Assembly (NCBI RefSeq): GCF_017356245.1
Contig: NZ_JAFMZZ010000001.1
Coordinates: 3,317,294 to 3,381,293, forward strand
Direction: 5' to 3'
Length of the DNA: 64,000 nt
Source of the DNA: Bordetella petrii
GTDB lineage: Bacteria; Pseudomonadota; Gammaproteobacteria; Burkholderiales; Burkholderiaceae_B
The position numbers were made by a program, and so were the translations under genes. Positions 16,756-25,214 of this stretch are shown here, one piece after another. How positions within the stretch are numbered: position 1 is the stretch's first letter; every line of letters begins with the position of its first letter. The notes beneath the pieces are model-generated. The model was not told the origin of the DNA and made no database searches. It saw only the letters and a list, made by a program, of their open reading frames with translations.

Positions 16756-18930
16756 ATGTCGCAACATCGACCCGCTTCACCGGCCAAGCGCCGGTTCCTG
16801 CGCAACAGCGCCATCGCCGCGTCCGGCGTGGCCGCCCTGTCGGCATTTCCCCCCAGCATCCGGCGCGCGCTGGCGATTCCGGCCAACCATCGCACCGGCA
16901 CGATCCAGGACGTCGAGCACGTGGTGATCCTGATGCAGGAAAACCGCTCTTTCGACAATTACTTCGGCACTTTCAAGGGCGTGCGCGGCTTCGGCGACCG
17001 CCTCACCATCCCCCTGCCCGACGGCCGCTCGGTGTGGGAACAGTCCAACGGCGCGCGCCTGGTGCTGCCCTACCACCTGGATGCCAGCCAGGGCAACGCG
17101 CAGCGCGTGGCGGGCACGCCGCACGACTACCCCGATGCGCAGGCCGCCTGGGACGGCGGGCGCATGGACCAGTGGCCGCTGCACAAGCGCGACCATTCCA
17201 TGGGGTACTACGGCGCCGCCGAGCTCGAGTTCCAGTTCGCGCTGGCCGAGGCATTCACGCTTTGCGATGCCTACCATTGCGCCACGCATGGCGGCACCAA
17301 CACCAACCGGCTGTTCCTGTGGACCGGCACCAACGATCCCACCGGCGCGGGCAACGGGCCCTCGACGCGCAACCAGTGGGACGGCCTGGAAGCCTCTGCC
17401 GAAGGCTGGAACTGGACCACCTATCCCGAACGCCTGCAGCAGGCCGGCGTAAGCTGGAAGGTCTACCAGAACCTGCCCGACAATTTCACCGACAATTCCC
17501 TGGCGGGTTTCCAGCAGTTCCGCCGCGCCAACGAGCAGGCCGGCAACGGCCCCGACGGCGCGCCGTATCCGGCCTGGACGCCGGCCGTCGACGGCGCCAA
17601 TCCGCTGTACAAGGGCGTGGCCAATACCATGCCCGATGGCGGCATGCTGCAGGCCCTGCGCGACGACGCCGCCAACGGCAGCCTGCCGCAGGTGTCGTGG
17701 ATCGTGGCGCCGGCCGAATACTCCGAACATCCCGGGCCGTCCAGCCCGGTGCAGGGCGCCTGGTACATCCAGGAAGTGCTGGACGCGCTTACCGCGAATC
17801 CCGAGATCTGGAGCAAGACCGTGCTGCTGGTCAACTTCGACGAGAACGACGGCTTTTTCGACCATATGCCATCGCCGGCCGCGCCGTCGCTGAACCCCGA
17901 CGGCTCGATGGCGGGCGATTCCACGGTGGATACCGCAGCCGAGCGCCATACCGTGGCCTCGCGCCAGGACCCGGCCGACCGGCGCGTGTACGGCCCGGGC
18001 CCGCGCGTGCCCATGTACGTGGTGTCGCCCTGGAGCCGCGGCGGCTGGGTGAATTCGCAAGTGTTCGACCACACCTCGGTGCTGCGCTTCCTGGAAGCCC
18101 GCTTCGGCGTGGCCGAGGCCAACATCAGCCCGTGGCGCCGCGCCGTGATGGGCGACCTGGTGTCGGCGTTCGATTTCGCCGCGCCCAACAGCGAACCCCT
18201 GCCCGACCTGAAGCTGCTCAGCAAGGCGCAGGCCGACGCGATCCGGGCCGAGCAGGAAGCGCTGGGTCCGGTGCCGGTGCCCACGGTCGACGGCCAGGCC
18301 GTGCCGGCACAGGCGCGCGGTGTGCGGTTCTCGCGCGCGCTGCCTTACGAACTGCATACCAGCGCGCGCGCCGACGCCGCCGGCGGCGCCATGCAGCTGC
18401 TGTTCGCCAATACCGGCACCGCCGCCGCCGTGTTCCATGTGTACGACCGCCTGCACCTGGACCGCCTGCCGCGCCGCTACACGCTCGAGGCCGGCACCGA
18501 GCTGGACGGCCGCTGGGACGCCACGGCCGACGCCGGCGCCTATGACCTGTGGGTGCTGGGTCCGAACGGCTATCACCGCCATTTCAAGGGCAGCCTGGCA
18601 GGCATCGGCCCGCTGTCGGCCGATTCGGAAATCCGCGTCTGCTACGAGATCACCCGCGGCGATGTGTATGTGTCGTTCCTGAACCGCGGCGCGGCCCCGT
18701 GCACGTTCCAGGTGCAGCCCAACGCCTACTATCCGGGCGGCCAGAGCTGGTCGTTCGAGGTGGCGGCGGGGGGCGAGGTCGAGCAGCACTGGGCGCTGGC
18801 CGACAGCGGCGGCTGGTACGACTTCAGCGTCACCCTGGCGGGCGACGGCGGCTACCTGCGCCGCTATGCCGGCCGCGTGGAAACCGGCAAGCCGTCCATC
18901 AGCGACCCGGCCATGGGGGCGGGCGCGTAG
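16756..18930 (+). CDS. Phospholipase C, phosphocholine-specific (PlcH/PlcN family)
   Basis: Hydrolyses phosphatidylcholine or related lipids outside the cell. The 724-residue product begins with a Tat signal (KRRFLRN, hydrophobic stretch, then SIRRALA as in Pseudomonas PlcH). A phosphoesterase domain (about 45-500) follows, with QENRSFDNYFGTF and HGGTNTNR. Thr181 in the latter aligns with the family nucleophile. Two C-terminal DUF756-type beta domains lie at about 530-720. The ATG at 16756 was chosen because the Tat signal follows at the normal distance; the longer GTG start at 16714 overlaps the lipoprotein stop. In Pseudomonas, Tat-exported PlcH/PlcN leave through a type II system, and one is encoded next door here. 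Confidence 0.93.
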   Translation: MSQHRPASPAKRRFLRNSAIAASGVAALSAFPPSIRRALAIPANHRTGTIQDVEHVVILMQENRSFDNYFGTFKGVRGFGDRLTIPLPDGRSVWEQSNGARLVLPYHLDASQGNAQRVAGTPHDYPDAQAAWDGGRMDQWPLHKRDHSMGYYGAAELEFQFALAEAFTLCDAYHCATHGGTNTNRLFLWTGTNDPTGAGNGPSTRNQWDGLEASAEGWNWTTYPERLQQAGVSWKVYQNLPDNFTDNSLAGFQQFRRANEQAGNGPDGAPYPAWTPAVDGANPLYKGVANTMPDGGMLQALRDDAANGSLPQVSWIVAPAEYSEHPGPSSPVQGAWYIQEVLDALTANPEIWSKTVLLVNFDENDGFFDHMPSPAAPSLNPDGSMAGDSTVDTAAERHTVASRQDPADRRVYGPGPRVPMYVVSPWSRGGWVNSQVFDHTSVLRFLEARFGVAEANISPWRRAVMGDLVSAFDFAAPNSEPLPDLKLLSKAQADAIRAEQEALGPVPVPTVDGQAVPAQARGVRFSRALPYELHTSARADAAGGAMQLLFANTGTAAAVFHVYDRLHLDRLPRRYTLEAGTELDGRWDATADAGAYDLWVLGPNGYHRHFKGSLAGIGPLSADSEIRVCYEITRGDVYVSFLNRGAAPCTFQVQPNAYYPGGQSWSFEVAAGGEVEQHWALADSGGWYDFSVTLAGDGGYLRRYAGRVETGKPSISDPAMGAGA

Positions 18931-18945
18931 CAGGCCATCGCTGGC

Positions 18946-19034
18946 AGGTGTCTGGCTCCAAAGGTGCCAGACACCGTACTGCCGAGACAGTCTCCGCACA
19001 CCTCGGTGTCTGGCACCTTCGGAGCCAGACACCT
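18946..19034. repeat. Double-hairpin intergenic element (family A), copy at phospholipase/LysR junction
   Basis: An 89-bp element, the same length as the copy at 10495 but inverted in its central spacer (GAGACAGTCTC instead of GACTGTCTC). Both hairpins use GGTGTCTGGC / GCCAGACACC arms. It lies between two convergent genes. Confidence 0.85.
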
Positions 19035-19067
19035 GCAGCCCCCCAGACGAGCACGCGCCCGCGCCAT

Positions 19068-19970
19068 TCAGCCCGGCAAAGGCTGCGTCCGCAGCCGGAA
19101 TATCGCCAGGCTTTGCGCGCAGATCTCGCGCGTGATGTCCTGGCGCGCGTGGTCGCGCCGTTCCAGCATGCCCAGGCTGCGGGCCGGATGGCCAGCCTCT
19201 TCGGGCAGCGGCAGGATGCGCAGGTCGGCGCTGGACTGCCAGTTCGAGCCGTTGAGCAGCGGCAGCAGGCTCACGCCCACTTCCTGGCGCACCAGTTCCA
19301 CCAGGGTTTCGATGGCGTTGAGCTCCAGGAACTCGCTGACCGGCACGCCCAGGCGGCGCAGCACCCGGTCGATCTGGCGGCCGGTGCGCTGGGTGCGGTC
19401 GAAGCGCAGGAAAGGGTTGGCGGCCAGCACCGCCTGGGCGGTCTGGCCCGTGGCCGAAGGCGGCGCCACCACCACCAGCGGCTCTTCGTACAAAGGGGTC
19501 CAGTGCGTGCTGGCCATCTTGCGGCTGCTTTCCACCAGGAAGGCGGCATCGAGTTCGCCTGCCTCGACCTTGCCGGCCAGCTCGCTGGCCTTGCCCGACA
19601 GCACGCGCACATCCAGCCCCGGGTGCTCCCGCTTCAGGCTGGACACCACCTTGGAAAGCGTGCCCATGCAGGACACCACCGCGCCGATCGACACGGCGCC
19701 GGCCAGCGCGCCCGGGGTGTTGCGCGGCAGTTTCAGGCGGTCGTACAGGTCGACCAGCTGCTTCACGTCGGGCAGCAATTCGCGTCCGGCGGCGTTCAGG
19801 ATGGCCAGGCGGCCGCTGCGGTCGAACAGTTCGCGGCCCAGTTCGGCTTCCAGCGAGCGCATCTGGAAGCTGATGGCCGCCTGGGTCAGGGCGACTTGCT
19901 CGGCTGCTTCTGAAAATGAACCGTGGTGGGCCACGGCCAGGAAGCTGCGCAGAAAGCGGATGCTACTCAT
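19068..19970 (-). CDS. LysR-family transcriptional regulator
   Basis: DNA-binding regulator of 300 residues. The winged helix-turn-helix lies at residues 1-60 (FLAVAHHGSFSEAAEQVALTQAAISFQMRSLE), and the periplasmic-binding-like effector domain at about 90-295. It is transcribed away from the gamma-glutamyltransferase/peptide transporter operon. An 11-bp-arm inverted repeat lies between the two starts, the usual layout for a LysR protein controlling its divergent neighbour. The effector is unknown; a peptide or gamma-glutamyl compound is a reasonable guess from context. Confidence 0.93.
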   Translation of the reverse strand: MSSIRFLRSFLAVAHHGSFSEAAEQVALTQAAISFQMRSLEAELGRELFDRSGRLAILNAAGRELLPDVKQLVDLYDRLKLPRNTPGALAGAVSIGAVVSCMGTLSKVVSSLKREHPGLDVRVLSGKASELAGKVEAGELDAAFLVESSRKMASTHWTPLYEEPLVVVAPPSATGQTAQAVLAANPFLRFDRTQRTGRQIDRVLRRLGVPVSEFLELNAIETLVELVRQEVGVSLLPLLNGSNWQSSADLRILPLPEEAGHPARSLGMLERRDHARQDITREICAQSLAIFRLRTQPLPG

Positions 19971-19986
19971 AAAATAATTTTGTACG

Positions 19987-20013
19987 TTAAATCAATTATT
20001 CAAATTGATTTAA
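19987..20013. promoter_or_regulatory. Inverted-repeat operator, probable LysR box
   Basis: Two perfect 11-bp arms, TTAAATCAATT (19987-19997) and AATTGATTTAA (20003-20013), are separated by 5 bp. AT-rich dyads with this spacing contain the T-N11-A type motif bound by LysR proteins. The site lies between the divergent LysR and ggt genes, and its right arm overlaps the -35 box of the probable ggt promoter. Confidence 0.75.
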
Positions 20014-20033
20014 TTAGAGCACAAGAGTAATTT
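20005..20033 (+). promoter_or_regulatory. Sigma-70-type promoter of the ggt-gsi operon
   Basis: A TTGATT -35 box (20005-20010) and TAATTT -10 box (20028-20033) are separated by 17 bp, 49 bp before the ggt ATG. The -35 box lies within the right arm of the LysR-type dyad, so the regulator would contact or block polymerase here. Confidence 0.5.
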
Positions 20034-20081
20034 CGATTGTCTTTTCTCCGTCTTTCTTTCTTACTTCGAGCTTCAGCGTCC

Positions 20082-21710
20082 ATGAAAACCTTCGACTGGA
20101 ACAATCCTTATCCCACGGCGCGGATTCCCCTGTTCGCCCGCAACGTGGTGTCCACCTCGCATCCGTTGGCGGCGCAGGCCGGCCTGCGCATGATGCTCAA
20201 GGGGGGCAATGCGGTGGATGCGGCCATTGCCGCGGCGGCCACCATCGTGCTGGTCGAGCCAGTGTCCTGCGGCCTGGGCGGCGACTGCTTCGCCATCGTC
20301 TGGGACGGCAAGGAACTGCATGGCCTGAATTCCTCGGGCGTGGCCCCGGCCGCCTGGAACGTCGAGTACTTCAAGCGCAAATACGGCACCGGCCCCGACG
20401 GCTTGGCCAAGCAGCCCAAGCGCGGCTGGGATGCCGCCACGGTGCCGGGCGTGGTGGCCGGCTGGGCCGCGCTGCACGAAAAGCTGGGCAAGCTGCCGTT
20501 CGCGGACCTGTTCGAACCCGCCATCGAGATCGCCGAGCGCGGCTATGCCGTGCCGCCCGTGGTGGCCCACAAGTGGGCCGCCGCCGCCGACGAGCTGCGC
20601 GACCAGCCGGGCTATGCCCAGGCCTTCCTGCCCAACGGCCGCGCGCCGGCCGTCGGCGAGCATTTCCGCATTCCCGATGCGGCCTATACGCTGCGCCGCA
20701 TCGCCGCAAGCGGCGGGCGCGACTTCTACGAAGGCGAGCTGGCCGAGAAAATCGCTGCGTTCAGCAAAGAATGCGGCGGCGCCATGACGCTCGACGACCT
20801 GCGCAACTACCGGCCCGAGTGGGTCAAGCCCATTTCCAAGTCGTACCGCGGCTATGAACTGCACGAAATCCCGCCCAACGGGCAGGGCATTGCCGCGCTG
20901 ATGGCGCTGGGCATCTGCGAGCACTTCGACCTGGGCAGCATGCAGGTAGATTCGGTGCTGTCGCAGCACGTGCAGATCGAAGCCATGAAACTGGCCTTCG
21001 CCGACCTGTACCGCTACGTGTCCGACCCGCGCACCATGGACGTCACGCCGCAGCAGATGCTGTCGGACGCCTACCTGGAAAGCCGCGCCAAGCTCATCCG
21101 CCTGGACCGCGCCACGCAGTTCGAGGCCGGCCGGCCGCATGCCGGCGGCACCATCTACCTGAGCGCCGCCGACGAAAGCGGCATGATGATCTCGTTCATC
21201 CAGTCCAACTACATGGGCTTCGGTTCGGGCGTGGTGGTGCCGGGCACCGGCATCAGCCTGCAGAACCGCGGCGTGGGCTTTTCCATGGACCCGAAGTCGC
21301 CCAACGTGGTCGACGGCGGCAAGCGGCCGTTCCACACCATCATCCCGGGCTTCCTGACGCGCGGCGGCAAGCCCGTCATGAGCTTCGGCGTCATGGGCGG
21401 CGACATGCAGCCGCAGGGGCACCTGCAAACCGTGGTGCGCATGCTCGACTACCACCAGCAGCCGCAGGCCGCCTGCTGCGCGCCGCGCTGGAAGGTCAAC
21501 CGCGACTTCTCGCTGGACATCGAGTCCACCATGAGCCGCGCCACCGTGGATGGCCTGCGGGCGCTCGGCCACACCATGAAGTCGGTGGACGACCCCTACA
21601 TGGACTTCGGCGCCGGCCAGTTCATCTGGCGCCTGCACGAAAGCGACAACGAGCACGGCTATGTCGCCGCCAGCGACAGCCGCCGCGACGGCCAGGCAGT
21701 TGGTTTCTAG
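20082..21710 (+). CDS. ggt: Gamma-glutamyltransferase family protein
   Basis: N-terminal nucleophile hydrolase that removes gamma-glutamyl groups, for example from glutathione. The 542 residues include the large-subunit motif GGNAVDAAIAAAATIVLVEPVSCGLGGD cut into the usual order. The autoprocessing and catalytic Thr is at about residue 357 (HAGG-TIYLSAAD), and a C-terminal MSFGVMGGDMQPQGH motif follows. There is no signal peptide, so it appears cytoplasmic, like Bacillus YwrD, and would act on imported substrates. The ATG at 20082 was preferred to an upstream TTG. It is the first gene of the transporter operon and takes the position that iaaA holds in the E. coli gsi operon. Confidence 0.9.
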   Translation: MKTFDWNNPYPTARIPLFARNVVSTSHPLAAQAGLRMMLKGGNAVDAAIAAAATIVLVEPVSCGLGGDCFAIVWDGKELHGLNSSGVAPAAWNVEYFKRKYGTGPDGLAKQPKRGWDAATVPGVVAGWAALHEKLGKLPFADLFEPAIEIAERGYAVPPVVAHKWAAAADELRDQPGYAQAFLPNGRAPAVGEHFRIPDAAYTLRRIAASGGRDFYEGELAEKIAAFSKECGGAMTLDDLRNYRPEWVKPISKSYRGYELHEIPPNGQGIAALMALGICEHFDLGSMQVDSVLSQHVQIEAMKLAFADLYRYVSDPRTMDVTPQQMLSDAYLESRAKLIRLDRATQFEAGRPHAGGTIYLSAADESGMMISFIQSNYMGFGSGVVVPGTGISLQNRGVGFSMDPKSPNVVDGGKRPFHTIIPGFLTRGGKPVMSFGVMGGDMQPQGHLQTVVRMLDYHQQPQAACCAPRWKVNRDFSLDIESTMSRATVDGLRALGHTMKSVDDPYMDFGAGQFIWRLHESDNEHGYVAASDSRRDGQAVGF

Positions 21711-21791
21711 GCCGAACCATGGCATTCTGAACCGGCGCCGGGCTCGTGGCGCCGGTTCCATACTCACAACACTCATACAAGGGAAACACAT

Positions 21792-23306
21792 ATGAAGCTT
21801 TCGCACTTCAAGCTGGGGTTGTGCGCCGCGCTGCTGGCGGCTGCATCGGGGGCCGCGGTGGCGCAGGAAATGCGCATCGGCCTGCAAGAAGACCCCGATG
21901 TGCTCGATCCCCACCGCGCCCGCACCTATGTCGGCCGCATCGTCTTCACCTCGCTGTGCGACAAGCTGGTCGACGTCAACGAAAAGCTGCAGTTCGTGCC
22001 GCAACTGGCGCAGTCGTGGTCCTGGAACGCAGACAACACCGTGCTGACGTTCAAGCTGCGCACCGACGCGCTGTTCCACGACGGCAGCAAGTTCGACTCG
22101 GCGGCGGCCAAGGCCAATCTCGAACGCGCCATGACGCTGAAAGAAAGCATGCGCAAGGGCGAACTGGCCTCGATCGCCAAGATCGACACGCCCGACCCGC
22201 AAACCCTGGTGCTGACGCTCAAGCAGCCCGATGCCACGCTGCTGGCCGCGCTGTCCGACCGCGCCGGCATGATGCTGTCGCCCAAGATCTTTTCCGACGA
22301 CATCGGCGCCGTGGGCCGCAAGCCCATCTGCTCGGGGCCGTACAAATTCGTCGAGCGGGTGCAGAACGACCGCATCGTGCTCGACAAGTTCGACCAGTAC
22401 TACAACGCCAAAGACTTCGCGTTCAAGCGCGTCACTTTCCTGCCCATTCCCGACACCACCGTGCGCCTGTCCAACCTGCGCGCCGGCGGCCTCGACATCC
22501 TCGAGCGCATGAACCCGTCGGACGCCCAGCAGGTCAAGGCCGATCCCAGCCTGCAGTTCGCGCCCATCTCGGGCCTGGGCTACCAGCAGTTCTATTTCAA
22601 CGTGGCCAACGGCGAACGAGCCAAGACCAATCCGTTTGCCGACGAGCGGGTGCGCCGCGCGTTCGAGCTCACCCTCGACCGCAACATCATCAACGAAGTG
22701 GTCGGCGGCGGCATCTTCGATCCTGCCAACCAGCCGTTCCCGCCCGCCAGCCCCTACCACAGCGACAAGTTCCCCATTCCCGCGCGCGACATCGCCAAGG
22801 CCAAGGCCCTGCTGAAAGAAGCCGGCAAAGAGCAGGTCAAGGCGGAACTGGCCTTCGGCAATAACACCACCACTTCGGCCATCGCCGAAATGGTGCAGGC
22901 CATGGCCGCCGAAGCCGGCTTCCAGCTCAGCCTGCGGCCCACCGAATACGCGGCGCTGCTCAACGAAGCGCAAAGCGGCAACTTCGAGCTGCTGATGCGC
23001 GGCTGGTCGGGCCGGGTCGACCCCGACGGCAATATCTACCAGTTCGTCACCTGCAAGGGCGCGCTCAACGACGGCCGCTATTGCAACCCGGAAGTCGACA
23101 AGCTGCTGGCCCAGGCCCGCACCGTTCCCGATGAAGCCAAGCGCAAGGCCATCTACGACCAGGCGCAAGAGATCCTGCAGGCCGATGCCCAGGCGGTGTA
23201 TATCTATTACCAGCCCTGGCCCTTCGTGCTGGCCAAGAAGGTCAAGGGCTTCAATCCCTATCCCGACGGCATGATCCGCCTCAAGGGCGTGAGCTTCGCG
23301 CAGTAG
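21792..23306 (+). CDS. Peptide ABC transporter substrate-binding protein
   Basis: Periplasmic binding protein of the DppA/OppA class (SBP family 5), 504 residues with a signal peptide ending AAVAQ at about residue 25. Family features include DPHRARTYVGRI, LFHDGSKFDSAAAKANLER and GLGYQQFYFNVANG. A GGGAAA ribosome site precedes the ATG. It belongs with the two permease genes that follow and is distinct from the GsiB-like protein encoded further on. The ligand is unknown; a di- or oligopeptide or an opine-like compound is likely. Confidence 0.92.
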   Translation: MKLSHFKLGLCAALLAAASGAAVAQEMRIGLQEDPDVLDPHRARTYVGRIVFTSLCDKLVDVNEKLQFVPQLAQSWSWNADNTVLTFKLRTDALFHDGSKFDSAAAKANLERAMTLKESMRKGELASIAKIDTPDPQTLVLTLKQPDATLLAALSDRAGMMLSPKIFSDDIGAVGRKPICSGPYKFVERVQNDRIVLDKFDQYYNAKDFAFKRVTFLPIPDTTVRLSNLRAGGLDILERMNPSDAQQVKADPSLQFAPISGLGYQQFYFNVANGERAKTNPFADERVRRAFELTLDRNIINEVVGGGIFDPANQPFPPASPYHSDKFPIPARDIAKAKALLKEAGKEQVKAELAFGNNTTTSAIAEMVQAMAAEAGFQLSLRPTEYAALLNEAQSGNFELLMRGWSGRVDPDGNIYQFVTCKGALNDGRYCNPEVDKLLAQARTVPDEAKRKAIYDQAQEILQADAQAVYIYYQPWPFVLAKKVKGFNPYPDGMIRLKGVSFAQ

Positions 23307-23332
23307 CGGGGCCGAGCCGCGCGCCTGACCGC

Positions 23333-23358
23333 CGGGCCGTGCCGCAACGCACGGCCCG
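23333..23358 (+). other. Intercistronic hairpin after the binding-protein gene
   Basis: A perfect 10-bp GC stem (CGGGCCGTGC / GCACGGCCCG) with a 6-base loop lies between the binding-protein stop and the permease start, with no T run. Such structures protect the upstream message from 3-prime decay and commonly raise binding-protein over permease levels. A comparable 13-bp hairpin follows the second binding-protein gene. Confidence 0.6.
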
Positions 23359-23394
23359 CGCGTTTGGCGCCAACCAGAATTTCAGGTTCCACCT

Positions 23395-24339
23395 ATGTTC
23401 AAAATCATTTTGCGCCGCGTGCTGGTGGCGATCCCGACGCTGATCCTGGTGTCGATGATCGTCTTCATGCTGCAGAAAATCCTGCCTGGCGATCCGGTGC
23501 TGACGATGGCCGGCGAAGAGCGCGACCCCGCCGTGCTCGACTACCTGCGCGACAAGTACCGGCTCAACGACCCCTTGCCGGTGCAATACGGCGCCTGGGT
23601 GTCGCAGGTGCTGCAGGGCGACCTGGGCAAGTCGCTGCGCACCGATGTGCCGGTCACGCGCCTGATCGCCCAGAAGCTGCCGGTGACGCTGCAGCTGGCC
23701 GCCATGGCCATGTTCTTCGCCCTGATCATCGGCGTGCCCATGGGCATTGTGGCGGCCGTGCGCAAGGGCACGGCCACTGAAATGGGGGCCAACGTCGCGG
23801 CCCTGTCCGGCATGTCCATTCCCAACTTCTGGCTGGGCATCCTGCTGATCATGCTGGTGTCGGTGAAATGGCGGCTGCTGCCGGCGTCCGGCTATGTCTC
23901 GCCTTTCGACGATTTCTGGATGTCGATGAAAACCATGCTGATGCCGGCGCTGGTGCTGTCCTCGGCCATCGCGGCCTATCTGATGCGGCACACGCGTTCG
24001 GCCATGCTCGAGGCCCTCAGCGCCGACTACGTGCGCACCGCGCGCGCCAAGGGCGTGTCGCCGCGCCGCGTGGTGCTGCGCCACGCGCTGCGCAATGCGC
24101 TGATGCCCATCGTGACCCTGGTCACGCTGCTGTTCGGCGAACTGCTGGCCGGCGCCGTGCTCACCGAACAGGTATTCACCATTCCGGGCTTCGGCAAGCT
24201 GATCGTCGACGCGGTATTCACGCGCGACTACGCGGTAGTGCAGGGCGTCGTGCTGTGCGTGGCGGTCGGCTTCATCATCATGAATCTGCTGGCCGACATC
24301 CTGTATATCCTGGTCAATCCCCGCCTGAGGCACGCATGA
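23395..24339 (+). CDS. Peptide ABC transporter permease (DppB type)
   Basis: Inner-membrane subunit of 314 residues, with about six helices. It has the N-terminal [19 protein letters not shown] and the ATPase-coupling EAA loop [26 protein letters not shown] near residue 210. It forms a heterodimer with the next gene product. The end overlaps that gene by 4 bases (ATGA). Confidence 0.94.
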   Translation: MFKIILRRVLVAIPTLILVSMIVFMLQKILPGDPVLTMAGEERDPAVLDYLRDKYRLNDPLPVQYGAWVSQVLQGDLGKSLRTDVPVTRLIAQKLPVTLQLAAMAMFFALIIGVPMGIVAAVRKGTATEMGANVAALSGMSIPNFWLGILLIMLVSVKWRLLPASGYVSPFDDFWMSMKTMLMPALVLSSAIAAYLMRHTRSAMLEALSADYVRTARAKGVSPRRVVLRHALRNALMPIVTLVTLLFGELLAGAVLTEQVFTIPGFGKLIVDAVFTRDYAVVQGVVLCVAVGFIIMNLLADILYILVNPRLRHA

Positions 24340-25214
24340 GCGCACAACTCGCCACGGCCGCTGCCGTCACGCCGCCCCGCAGCCGCAACCGCGCCTGGGG
24401 CAAATTCAAACGCAATTACGTCGCGCTGCTGGGCGCGGCCATCGTGCTGGCCGTAGTGCTGCTGGCGCTGCTGGCGCCGCTGCTGGCCACGCACGATCCG
24501 CTGCAGACCAGCTTCATGGCCATCCGCAAGGCGCCTTCGGCCACTTTCTGGCTGGGCTCCGACGAGCTGGGCCGCGACATCTACAGCCGCATGCTGTACG
24601 GCGCGCGCGCCTCGCTCATGGCAGGCCTGGTGTCGGTGCTGATCGCGCTGGTCGCGGGTGTGCCGTTCGGCCTGGTGTCGGGCTATTTCGGCGGCTGGAT
24701 CGACAGCGTGGTGTCGCGCTGCACCGAGGCGCTGCTGGCCATCCCGTTCCTGATCCTGGCCATTGCCCTGGCCGCCTTCCTGGGCCCCAGCCTGACCAAC
24801 GCCATGATCGCCATCGGCGTATCGGCCGCGCCCAAGTTCATCCGGCTGGCGCGCGGGCAGGTGCTGGCCGTGAAAAACGAAGACTACGTACAAAGCGCGC
24901 GGGCGCTGGGGGCGTCGGATACGCGCATCATCCTGCGCCACATCCTGCCCAACATCATGCCGCCGCTGATCGTGCAGGCCACCATCACCATCGCCACCGC
25001 TATCATCGCCGAGGCCAGCCTGTCGTTCCTGGGGCTGGGCCTGCAGCCGCCCAATCCGTCGTGGGGCTCGATGCTGAACACGGCCAAGAACTTCATGACC
25101 CAGGCCCCCTGGATGTCGATCTTCCCCGGATCGGCGATTTTCCTGACGGTGCTGGGATTCAACCTGCTGGGCGACGGCCTGCGCGACGCACTGGACCCCA
25201 GGCAAGAGAAATGA
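24336..25214 (+). CDS. Peptide ABC transporter permease (DppC type)
   Basis: Second membrane subunit, 292 residues. It has the OppC N-terminal [21 protein letters not shown], the motif [13 protein letters not shown] and the EAA loop [24 protein letters not shown]. The ATG at 24336 lies in the stop of the upstream permease, and its own stop overlaps the ATPase gene, so the three are translationally coupled. Confidence 0.94.
   Translation: MSAQLATAAAVTPPRSRNRAWGKFKRNYVALLGAAIVLAVVLLALLAPLLATHDPLQTSFMAIRKAPSATFWLGSDELGRDIYSRMLYGARASLMAGLVSVLIALVAGVPFGLVSGYFGGWIDSVVSRCTEALLAIPFLILAIALAAFLGPSLTNAMIAIGVSAAPKFIRLARGQVLAVKNEDYVQSARALGASDTRIILRHILPNIMPPLIVQATITIATAIIAEASLSFLGLGLQPPNPSWGSMLNTAKNFMTQAPWMSIFPGSAIFLTVLGFNLLGDGLRDALDPRQEK

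Noticed and set aside
20073..23168. A 1031-codon open frame on the minus strand
   Set aside because: Antisense to ggt and the first binding protein; no domain, no ribosome site, and codon positions fit the plus-strand genes.
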